This document shows positions 1 to 10,400 of a stretch of 64,000 nt of DNA, piece after piece. The notes under the pieces were generated by a model. It saw only the letters and a list, made by a program, of their open reading frames with translations, made no database searches and was not told the origin of the DNA. The position numbers were made by a program, and so were the translations under genes. Origin of the DNA: Cristatella mucedo (taxonomy: Eukaryota > Bryozoa > Phylactolaemata > Cristatellidae); assembly GCA_009760855.2 (NCBI GenBank), contig WPIO01000007.1:9310001-9374000 (forward strand). Reading direction: 5' to 3'. The first letter of the stretch is position 1, and every line of letters starts with the position of its first letter.

Positions 1-330
1 AACCACGCTGAATCAGCATGGCTCTAAGTGTATAACGACATTCTCAGGAATGTTGACTTAGGTAGAGTCTCTCTGCAAGGGCTCCGGATCTCTTGTCAGA
101 TTTCGATGTAACTGATCATAAAATCCTTGTTGAGCACCTGTCGTCTTGCATAGGCATTACAGGACCACGCTACGATGGCTTAGATCCTATATCAGAAGGA
201 AAATTCCGAGAGTAGATGCCAACAGCAACCGGTCATTCAGAGTGTCTTTGAAGTATGGCGTACCCAATAAGTCCAATATCCTATGATCGGATGGTTAGGA
301 TGAGATTTAGTTCTCTTAGAATGGTGTAAA
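1..330 (+). mobile_element. LINE-A fragment (reverse transcriptase plus 3' tail)
   Basis: Bases 1-170 align by eye with the reverse transcriptase region of the long copy at about 57190-57350, with several frameshifts. Bases 300-345 resemble the LINE-A tail (TTCTCTTAGA..TTATTAATAATATT). Degenerate and non-functional. Confidence 0.55.
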
Positions 331-539
331 CATGTCATTGTTATTAATAATATTGCTTACATTTCACATATAAGGGTCAGAACTTGCATGGGCCGCTTAA
401 TCTTGGCTGGTGCTAACAGCGTGCCTCAAAATCCCCCTGCCCGATCCGATTTGGCCCGATGGCTGAAGTCTTGCCCGGACATCATTCCAGAGGCGGGCAC
501 TAGTTGGTGATTGGTGGCCAACGAAAGCAGGCCTGTGTC

Positions 540-1110
540 GGTTGCTAGAAAATTACCCATACATAGTCAATGCCGTTAGCAAAAATCACCTTCCCTTGCA
601 AAGTTTCAACTATCGGCAATGCCAAGAAGTGACACCTAAAGTTTTTGTTGCATAAATAAGCCCGTGGTAGCACCGGCTTCTCGATATTGAACACATAGGA
701 ACCCGCTAAAGCGCGTCCATCCCTAGAGTCCGTGACAATCGAAACAATGCGAAGCAGACAATGGAAAATCGACCAGGACGATGTCAATTCTGGGATGAAA
801 AAGTGTGCTTCCGGTTTCATTTTCAATGTCGTCCTGTCAGGCGAAGTTGTATCAGTCGGCAGAGAGTTCCAGACTTGAGCTGCATATAAGCTGAACATAC
901 GGTCGTCAAAGCATTTAATACGAACTTATCAGTAATGCGACACTAGTCGAGTGGAATCGGTGGTGTGATGGGACGTAGTCGAGTAATATGCAGTTCGGAT
1001 AGGTAGGCCAGAGCAAGCTAGCAGTAGGGCATAAAGGTGAACTAGAAGGCATTTGAATTTGATGAATTAAGAAATGGAAGATAAGAGAGAAGTGGCCGTA
1101 TGCTACAGCT
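540..1110 (-). mobile_element. LINE-A 3' coding fragment, decayed
   Basis: On the minus strand the C-terminal LINE-A motif AAQVWNSLPTDTTSPD is readable at about 830-890. Weaker similarity extends to about 1110 (TAGGTAGGCCAGAGCAAG is shared with 40705-40730). Stops and shifts throughout. Confidence 0.55.
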
Positions 1111-1204
1111 GTGGCGTTCGAGATGAACTTACTGGGCTACCGAGTTAGGAGCCATTTGAGCTAGGAGTCTTACTTGTACAGGCAGGGTTATCGAGTCAGA
1201 ATGG

Positions 1205-1350
1205 GGTGCAAAACCACAATAGAAATGAAAAAGGAGCCTTAGCTGCTTTCGCCCTGGTTAGAGCAGGCAGTGAAGGATCACCTGCTGCAGGATTCGAGCC
1301 CACAACCCGGACAGCAAAGTTTGAGCGCCGAACACCTAGGCTAAGATTCA
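1205..1350 (-). mobile_element. SINE-B copy (tRNA-derived)
   Basis: The minus strand carries a B-box-like GTTGTGGGCTCGAATCC and the SINE-B body, AGCTAAGGCTCC in place of the usual GTAAAGGCTCTTC. Diverged but collinear with the copy at 12962-13120. Confidence 0.55.
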
Positions 1351-1529
1351 CCGACTTTGTCTTAGAATCATGGAGTAATGCGACAGTAGCACGGGCTAAC
1401 TTAACAATGGCACAATTTTCTAAGCACGCCAGAATTTTCAAAAATGCAATAACTGTAGCTTGGACGAAGGCCTGTACGCAGCTTTCGTCCTCTAACCTAC
1501 CCTCGATTAGCTATTTCGCGTAGCCTAGG

Positions 1530-1775
1530 TACACGCCGGCAGGCATCTGTGATCCGTCATCCCGCCGTTGATGAGCTGCTGCTGATAGGCAGAGGCTGGA
1601 CGAGCGGACCTGGGGACTGAAGAGAGGGCGGAGAGAAGTTGTAAAGCGGACGCAGGGGGAGAGTGGACGCGTGCTGTTTCGCTGTGCGAGATCCAGCCAA
1701 ATAAACTGTGGCTGAAGCCCCTCGGGGTTTCCGTGTGGTCGCTCGTGTGCCGCCAGAGCGGCAAACCTCAATGCC
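1530..1775 (+). repeat. LTR-like repeat with AATAAA
   Basis: GC-rich block sharing its second half (CAGCC.AATA.ACTG.GGCTGAAGC, then CTCGG.GTTTCCG and CAGAGCG) with 26925-27115. An AATAAA at about 1698 followed by a GTTTCC-rich segment is typical of the R/U5 part of an LTR. No flanking duplication was found, so LTR identity is inference. Confidence 0.4.
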
Positions 1776-1951
1776 TAAAATTAGGCAGATTTGACAGTGA
1801 AGCTGATATGACCATCGAGTAAAAGTTGTGCTGGAAAAGGAAGCTAAGAGACCGACTATGGGCTACAGGTGAGAAGCTGGCTGAGCCGTAAAGTTTCGAA
1901 ACTCGGTAATAGCCAAGTTCACAAGCATCAAGTTTCGAAACTTTACGGGAC

Positions 1952-1988
1952 AATGGCCCACGGTTCACTTAGTGAACCGTGGGCCATT
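1952..1988. repeat. Perfect short inverted repeat (18-bp arms, 1-base loop)
   Basis: Bases 1952-1969 and 1971-1988 are exact reverse complements, centred on T at 1970 (GGTTCACT-T-AGTGAACC at the core). Just upstream, AAGTTTCGAAACT occurs twice (about 1892 and 1930). Confidence 0.9.
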
Positions 1989-2379
1989 ATAATTGCCTAG
2001 TTCCTCGGCGATTCCTAAATAGTAAATTTAAGATTTACCCGACGTCTTCCATACGCACTGTAGAGCCTCTATCTATGGTGACCCATTAGCTGTAATGATG
2101 TCAAAATGTAATCAGTTTCTTCGATGTGGAACAGATCAACTGCCAACTTCTGTTAGTGGAATTTCGGGGTTGCATTCACCGTAGAGGTCATTGGCAGGTT
2201 AGGGGTTCGGTTTTTTGACATTTGCTGCAAGCTGCCATATGTCCTTGATGCTTTTAACACAACCAGGCTGAAGTAGTTTACTGCATTTTTAATGAGCACG
2301 ATAATTTTGACCATACCAAAATGGCCCCCAACAAGGAACTGTAAAGCCTAGTGGCGAAATGATCGACGAAATGACGATA

Positions 2380-3320
2380 AAACTGACTTACTAGTTATGG
2401 GAAAACCAAGTGTGACTCAGAAATTGAAACAATTATCGCTCAAAATCTGCTCTGCCAGTATATCCCCTGTTGCATTTGCTCAAAATCTAGGTGTCTTGTT
2501 CCAAAGTGACCTTTTACTAGATGACCACATTAGCTCTACAATTAAGTCTGCCTTCTCTCAGCTATGTAGCATTGCTAAAAATTGGGCTTGTTAGACAGGG
2601 ATACTACATCCAAAATGAGCCATGCATTTGTGACATCCCCTCTTGATTTTGGTAACTCACTGCTTTCTGGTTTACCGGCCTGTGCAATCTGGCGCTTATA
2701 GGTGTTGCAAATTTTTTTTAGCTAGCCTTAGCTGTCATGAGCATCGCAGTTGCCACATCAAACCACTTCTTGTGACACTGGCTTTCAGTCAAGCAGCGTA
2801 TCGACTTCAAGGCTCTGTCACTCACTTTTAGGTTCCTTCATTCTCAGGCTCCAGCCTAACTATCAGAACTTTTCCGCCACCAGGCCAAGCATCACAGAAT
2901 CCTCTGTTCTGAATCGAATCGTTTAGCTAAACCTAATACGACTTAACAACCTTTGGAGACTATGCCATTGGCTCGTCTGCTCCTAAAGCCTGGAACTCAC
3001 TCCCGACTGATGTCACTACATCCCCTGACATGACGACATTTATAAAGAAACTAAAATGTATTTATTTATCTCAGCATTTAGTGGGGTTCAATGTGACTCG
3101 TCCTTAATGTGCTTATGCGTGCTGACATTGTGCTTGCTGCTTCTAACCATATCTACACGTTGACCCTGAGCATGACACTCTGAGCATTGTCATGCTTAGT
3201 GACAGTCCAAATGTTACCACAAATCATCTGGTCATGCTGTCTGTACAGCATCTGTAAAGTGCCTCGAACGAGATTCAGTTCTCCGAGGGCGCTTTGCAAA
3301 TATATTGTCATTGTGTTTCT
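2380..3320 (+). mobile_element. LINE-A, 5'-truncated copy
   Basis: Contains the end of the reverse transcriptase (LLVMGKPSVTQKLKQL, then SARNLGV-like and DDHISSTIKSAFSQL), the C-terminal region with many stops, and the 3' tail ending GGGCGCTTTGCAAATATATTG at about 3305. It lies directly upstream of the first exon of TRPV gene 1. Confidence 0.8.
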
Positions 3321-3397
3321 ACAGCACGCGACATGGAAGCCGCCACGATGAATGGGCTATTTCCAGCGTATGACGCTGGTTTTGTCTGCGAATTATA

Positions 3398-4495
3398 GGA
3401 ATCGAGATCGAAGCGATAGATTCTCGAGGCGAGACTGCATTCCTCGAGGCGGCGTTACACGGCGAAGTGGGTGCGGTTCAATTGCTGCTGAACGAAGGAG
3501 CGAACGTCAACAGCGTCTCGCTCGACCAGCAATCGGCATGGAAGCACGCGGTCGAGGCCGCCGACGAGCGCATGCTCCAAGTGCTGCTCGACCACGTGTC
3601 GCGTCTGGCGGCGGCGGACGTAGGCGTCGGCGGCACGAGCGCCAAGGCGCTCGCCGCCACGTCGATGCTCTCGATGCGTCTGATGCACCGCGTGCACCTG
3701 CCCGACGGCGTGAGGCCGCTGCATTTGGCGGCGGCACGGGGCGACGCGAGGAAGCTGCGCCTGATGCTTGACAGCCAGCTGGACGCCGAGGCGCGAGACG
3801 CTCACGGCAACACTTTCTTGCACGTGGCCGCCGCCAGCAACCGATGGCAGCTGCTGGAGGAGTTCGCCGACGGCAAGCTGTCGTCGGCCGCAAACGACGA
3901 GGGCAACACGGCGCTGCACGAGGCCTGTCGCCTGTCGCACGACGAGTCGGTCGCCGTGCTCCTCAGCAAGACGAGGCTGCACGAGCGAAACAAGAGCTCT
4001 CGAACGGTGCTGCACGAGGCGGCGCGAGCCCCCGATGCCAGGGCGTCGACGGTTCGCCTCGTCGTTTCGCAGATTCAACAGGGCCACTACTGGGAGCTGC
4101 TCGACGCGGTGGACGAGCGAGGATATACGGCGCTGCATTGGGCCGTCAGTGAGGGCAACCGATCCGTGCTCCGCGAGCTCAAGTCGCTGCGCCTGACCGA
4201 CCTGGACGAGGACGGCAACACGCCGCTCCACCTGGCGGCAGCCGCCGGCGACGCCGAGACATTCGCCGAGCTGCTTCGGCTAAAGCCGAACTCTACTCCC
4301 GATCTTGGCACGGCAAACGACGCCGGAATGACGCTCGCTCGCCTTGCAGTCCATCGAAGCAGCGCCGCCATACTCGAGCTCCTGATCGGCACCGGCGCCG
4401 ACGTGTCCGCGCTCGAGCCGGACGGCCAGACGCTGCTGCACTGGCTTGTCGGTCTGCTCAAGGCCGACGAGTCGATGGCCAAGATCTACATGCAG
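3398..4495 (+). CDS. Gene 1 ankyrin-repeat exon
   Basis: A 366-codon open exon in GC-rich DNA. It follows a good acceptor (pyrimidine-rich, ending TTATAG at 3397), and the frame is open upstream to 3374. About ten ankyrin units can be read. They begin near DSRGETAFLEAALHGEVG, then come a degenerate unit, GVRPLHLAAARGD, GNTFLHVAAAS, GNTALHEACRLS, RTVLHEAARAP, GYTALHWAVSEG, GNTPLHLAAAAGD, GMTLARLAVHRS and GQTLLHWLVGLLK. The exon most likely ends at CAG|GCGAGT (4495/4496), a GC donor in phase 0. A canonical CAG|GTGCGT donor at 4603/4604 is also phase 0 and would add 36 low-complexity residues rich in Ser, Arg and Pro. Open reading without splicing runs on to a stop at 4702. There is no obvious start codon at the exon edge, so this is an internal exon. 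Confidence 0.75.
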
Positions 4496-7400
4496 GCGAG
4501 TGATCTAGCGAGTTCGTTCGCGCTCGCGCGTTCGAGTTCGAGTTGGGGGGGCCACCGGAACCGGAAACCGAGAACGAGAAGCCCGGAACCGAGCTGGTGG
4601 CAGGTGCGTTCTGGGACCGCTGCTCGATGCGTATCGGATGGGATTCGTCGGCAGCTTTCGCCGAGGAAAAAAGTCGCCCCGTCATCTCCGGAGGGAATTT
4701 GAGGCTGCTTCTACTTCGCCCTGGCAGCCCTTGTGTGGGGAGCGCCGGGATTGAGAGATGAACATACTGGATTTTGGAAAAAAGGGCCGCATACATCACA
4801 GACATAGACGAATAGGTTTCGCTCGTCTAATTCACGCTGCAGTGTGGGTTTCTAATGGAAGCCATAAGAGAATTGAAAGGGGGACCAGAGGACCGCGATT
4901 CTAAAAGGCATCCCACGTGGCTTACCATACGCGTTCCCATGGGACAGCCTGTCGACTAATTGTAGGTCAAACGACCAAAGAGGTCCCGCTGTATCGCTGG
5001 AGCATATCTTAGCTGCCTACGAAGGGTAGTTACTTTCTCGGATAGCTGGCAGTGTCCATGCGTCACTGCGTGACGTCGTTCGCCGTTTCACGGTAACTTA
5101 CATGTGCGGAGTAGTATATTATGCAATTCCAGGTACGTGTACCTGTATGTTCGGTATGTAACTTACATGTATGGGCTATTCAAGTTCAAGAAGGTTTACG
5201 TTAGGGGTCTATCTAGCAGAATCACACTGCATTGTCACGTATTGATTAGTAGAAGCATGGGTGTCGTGTCATGACTTGGCGGGAACATAAAGCTTAGTTA
5301 AAAAAAAGCTTGTTCCCTTACTTTGCACACTTTCACAGGTTGATATCCTCACGGTTGACACCAATGCTACGTATGCATAGAGACACCTTGCTGTAGGCCT
5401 GGCTGTCAGCCGAGTTCAAACAGCCTGCTGAGAAGTAATAGGAGAATATCTGACTACATATCAAGATAGCAAGATTACATAACTTTTGCTGGAGGAACGC
5501 AGAAACAAAACATGAAGAGTGCTGCTCGGACGAGTGCGGTGATGAAAATTTCAAGGCATGAATGCGGACGAAATGCCTTCGCTGATGAGTGAATGCTTAC
5601 ATGCACGAAAATGTGCCTAAATACACAGCGGAGCATCAAGACCGCCACAAGAACGATGTAGAATTGATACATTAATAAATCCACAAAATTTCTCATTAAA
5701 GCGGATACGGTCTCCAATAAATAACACTCAGGTGAAATTATGGGAAACATTAATGGATACAACCGACAGCAATTCATACCAACAGGTGGCTTGTAAGTTT
5801 ACTGCACTTCTAGAAAACTGCGCCTTCTAACTGGCGTGTACGATTATCAGCGATAACACGAAGCATTCTTCGCCAAGGTGTACACTCGCCGAACTCTTCC
5901 GTTTGCTTTCGTGGTCGCTAACATAGATATAAAGCTTCATTCACGATGAGGTATTGCAGCAGGCTGGCCGCGTCTTTACACGTATTGCCTTACATTAGAC
6001 CCCTTAAAAGTTTGCACAATCAAGTCAACAAGCATTTTCCTTCTCAGACAATTCAATGTTCTCATCGCAGGCGCTCGCAGCCACGATGCCCAAGGCGCAA
6101 CCTCAAAGTAGCGTCATACAGCCAGTGCGATGCTGCTTGTTACGCTCCAAACGTGCAATTTCCTTGAAACCAAAAAGCGGTAGCTTATAAGTGACTGCGA
6201 CTCCTACGATTCCTGACACATGGGACATGGGACATGGCTTGATGTCTTGGTGGTAACTATTGTCAATAGGCAACCAAGATACTTGTAGACCCCAGAAGTT
6301 AGAAGGGAAGTTGCTCTAAATCTCACATCGTGCATCTCACGACTCGAGGTTTGATTGATCGATTGTTATGAGTAATGCCACAACATTATTCTACAGAGTT
6401 GAGAGCTAGAAAACTGGGCCAACCAAAATCTTTGGTCGACAAAAACGCTAAGTTAGAATCCATCACTCTTTTGCATAATTATTATAATAATGCACTTGAT
6501 AAAGCGCCCTTAGAGAACTCAATCTCTCTCTAGGCGCTTTACATTCGCTGCAAAGGGAAACGCGGTTGAATGGTGAGTAATATCATGCTTGGTAAACATG
6601 AATAACATGGTTAGGGGTGACATGCACAGGGTCAGCATGCAAATGTGGTTAGTGGCAGCATGCGCAGTGTCAGCACGCATAAGCACATCAAGGACGAATC
6701 ACAGGGACCCACTAAATGCTGTCCTAAATAGTGTGTTTTTAAGTTCTTTTTAAATGTGGTAAAGTCAGGGGATGTTCTGACGCAAGTCGGGAGGGAGTTC
6801 CAGGCTTTGGGAGCATACGAACTAAATGCACGGTCTCCAAAGGATTTGAGGTTTGAACGAGGTATTGGTAAACTGTTTGATTCCAAAAAACGGGTGGCAC
6901 AATGCTTGGCCTGGTGGGGGAGTAGATCTGAGAGATTGGCTGGAGCCAAAGAATGAAGGGACCTAAAAGTGAGCGACAAAACCTTGAAGTCGCTGCGTTG
7001 CATGACTGGTAGCCAGTGCAGGTCGGCGAGAAGTGGTGTGATGTGGCAACTGTGACGCTCACGACAGACAAGCCTAGTTGCGGAGTTTTGCACCATCTGT
7101 AATCGCCTGGTTGCACATGCCGGTAATAATAATTGCACATGCATAATAATATTAAGCTGATTTAGCAGCCTCATTTTTGTAGCGGTAGAAGAACCTCAAC
7201 GGCTTTTACCACCGCTTGCAGTTGGCAATACAGAATCGCTCACTGCAGAATTCGAACTCACGACCTCTGTAATGGAGAGTGAGCATCTTGCTTCCAGGGC
7301 AATCGCGGCCCAGTAAAGGCCTATGATGACTTTAAGTGGATTAGTTAATCCAGTGCAAAAACATTTTTTGGGTTGATCAAATTGCGAGGGTCTGGCCTTT

Positions 7401-10400
7401 TCCTACCAAGCGGCTATTTAGCTTCTTAGGCGTCTCGTGTCCTTACAGTGCAACAGGACGGTACGCACCTACGGTATGAGCGTAGCGGCTCTGTTCGGCG
7501 GCCTCAAGGCAGACCTTGGTTTTGCATTAATCCAGACTTTAAATTGAAAATAGAATGATCATTGACATTCTTCCTTGAGATTGAGAGCAGACAAACGTTT
7601 TGTCTCGGTCGGGTAAAGATCTTGCCGAGTAGGTCTTTAAGATGCTGCTACACTCCAGAAATCCTAATGAGAGCACCTTAGGTTAGCGGCAAAGTTTTTA
7701 CGAGTCTCAAAGACTAGCTCAAGACGGGCCTTTTCAGAGTGGCTAAGAGGTCGCTAAAATTTATCGTTGCAGTGACCCTAGGAGAACGAGCTACACGAGC
7801 AAATCGTAGCTAACACTCGATTAAAAAAATAACGAACTAAATAGAGCCCACATAAAATAGTCGTATCTTTCCCCTTTTCAGAAATTTAATACCTAGACTC
7901 CTCGGATGCGACAACAAGCTCATTGTTACTAGTTAGAGGTTTTCAATTTTCTGTACAAAAATAGTTTACTGCTTAGATATCCTAAGTGTTTCCTTGAGCT
8001 TCGGCTGAGCTTCGGCTCCAGCTTCTCGCTGCCAGGTAGCAGATTCGGGTCAAACGTGTCACACGGTGCAACTTTGCGAAGAGGCTTCGAAGCCACGAAT
8101 CGCCTGACATGGAATGCTCCCCTGACGTGGTCATGCTCGTTAGTCATGAAGTCATGACTTCTATAGGTGCGCACGATTGAGAATGCTTCGGAACTTTGTC
8201 ACAGATGATCGGGCAAAAGGTAGACAAATTTCACCCTTCAAGACTGAAAGTATGCTTACATTGGCTCGCAAAGATGGACATTGATCCATAATTAAAGTCT
8301 GACCTGCGTTAAAACTCTACGAAGACATTTATAGAAATGTGCAATCATGCTGCAGGACTGACGGCTGAAAAAGCGGTGTCTGTAAAAAGTACAGGTATTG
8401 CTGCTCGCCCCTCCCCCCCCGCCGTATAGACCAAGAACAAGTGACCACTATTTGGTAAACTGTGTCGGCTCGTCTAAGTGAGCGTGCTGTGCTTGGTCTT
8501 TGGGAATTTGTGCGAGTATTTTAATGCGACCATCTCTCAAATCTTTCGAATTATTGATATTCAGATTCCAGTGCATCGCCAGCTCTAATTTTGGATTTAT
8601 GATATTTAATAAAAAATTGTGTTGCGCTTTTAGAGAAATATTTTCATTCTGGTAATTCAAATACCAGGAAATGAGGCATCTTAACTTATCAGTGATAAAG
8701 TCATCGACTATATCGCGTGAAAGCACGTATAGCACATACGGTCATTCTTACAGACCGTGAGTCCTCAGAGCAGGTTCTGGGATGAGCTAATAGGTTTAAA
8801 TCATTCTTTTAAATGTATATCACCAAGTCAGACAATGCCAGTCAGTGGCGAGTTGCAGGCTTTGAGCAACCACACTTGCATGCTGACCCTGTGCATGTCA
8901 CCCCTAACCGTGTTATTTATGTTATTTATCAAGCATGGTACCACTCACCATTCGATTGTGTTTCCTTTGCAGCAAATGTAAAGCACCTAGAAAGAGATTT
9001 GAGTTCTCTGAGGGTGCTCTATCAGGTGTATTATTGTTATTATTATTATTATTAAGTCCCAGCAGGAAAATCGAAGGCGTCATCTCCACGGGATTTTAAG
9101 GAACTTTAGAGGCACTTTAGAGGCGAAACGACTAGGGTGAGAGGATTGGGTGGTTGGATGTGAATCCCGATGCAGAAGCATTTCGCATTCATAGACCGCT
9201 ACAAGAGAATGAAGCGAACCAAAAGGGACTGACAAGTTGCGGCTCTGCTTGCTATAGGTTCAGTGCATTTGTGCATCGCTGATGCAGACGTAATTTAGCG
9301 GGTTAGCGAAGGCCCCGTTGCACTTTATATGCAGCTTTAACCTCTGATGAGCTATCGCCACTCTCAACTGTTGCGAACAGTGCGAGTCAGTACCCACTGT
9401 CCGAAAGAGCGGGGAGCCTTAAGAATATATTTGACTTTTCAGGCTGTCCGGGTGATAACGGATCTGGCAGTCTTATGGTGGACGGTAAAGTCGAAGAAGC
9501 CGATGCCTGTGCACACGTCACTTGAGTACGATGACATGCGAGCGGAGGCACTTCGGGTTCTGTTCGGTTCGACAGTCGACAAAAATGGTCACAGCGTCTT
9601 GCAGCATGCTGCCACATTGGGGTGCGCTCCAATGATTAAGCACATACTCAACCTCAAGAACGTGTACAAATTGAAATCCGGCAATTTTGATGTGTACGAC
9701 GTCACCGATCTGACGCCGAGCACCGTCGTCGAATTCGGCCAAATTGGTAATAAGGTTCATCCAACCGCCCCTGCCATCCAGATCTCCCATCATCGGGAAA
9801 AGGACTCCTCCATGGGCGAACGAGGGGCCGTCGTCATGACGACGACGACGACGACGAGTGCACCGACGACGAAGGCACCTGAGATGACAGCAGCGGAGAC
9901 AAAACCTGGAGCCAGCGACCGCCGCTATCCGGTCAGCCTGATCGAGCTGATCGTGTCGACCGAAGACCCGCTATCGGCCGCCGCCATTTTAGGCATGCAT
10001 CCTATAGCTGATATGGTAAGGAGCTATTGGTCGGCTTACCAGTGGATGTATGCGTGCGCCATGTTACTGCACTTGGCCTTCGTTATCCTGCTGACCGCCT
10101 ACTCGAAGGAGCTGCAGAAGAATGGCCGCGCCGGCATCAACATGACCTACATCATGCAGTCTAACGCAGTGACAATGAACTGCAGCCATCTCCTGCCGCC
10201 GACGTTCACGCAGTACGTGCTTGTCATTGAGCCAGTGCTTCTGCTCTTCATCCAGTTGCTCCAGGTGCTGTCGCTAGCTTGGCGCGGCGGCGCTTCGGCC
10301 ATGGTAGCCAGCGCTTTCTCGTCTGCCGACCGGACGGCGTTTATTGGCCCGTTGCTTCTGCGACTGTGCGGTACTGTGCACGCACTGGCGACCATTGCGT

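Noticed and set aside
3455-4231. 258-codon minus-strand open frame opposite the ankyrin exon
   Set aside because: A GC-rich shadow of the plus-strand ankyrin exon, with no domain of its own. The 10451-11149 minus frame opposite the TRPV pore exon is the same kind of shadow.
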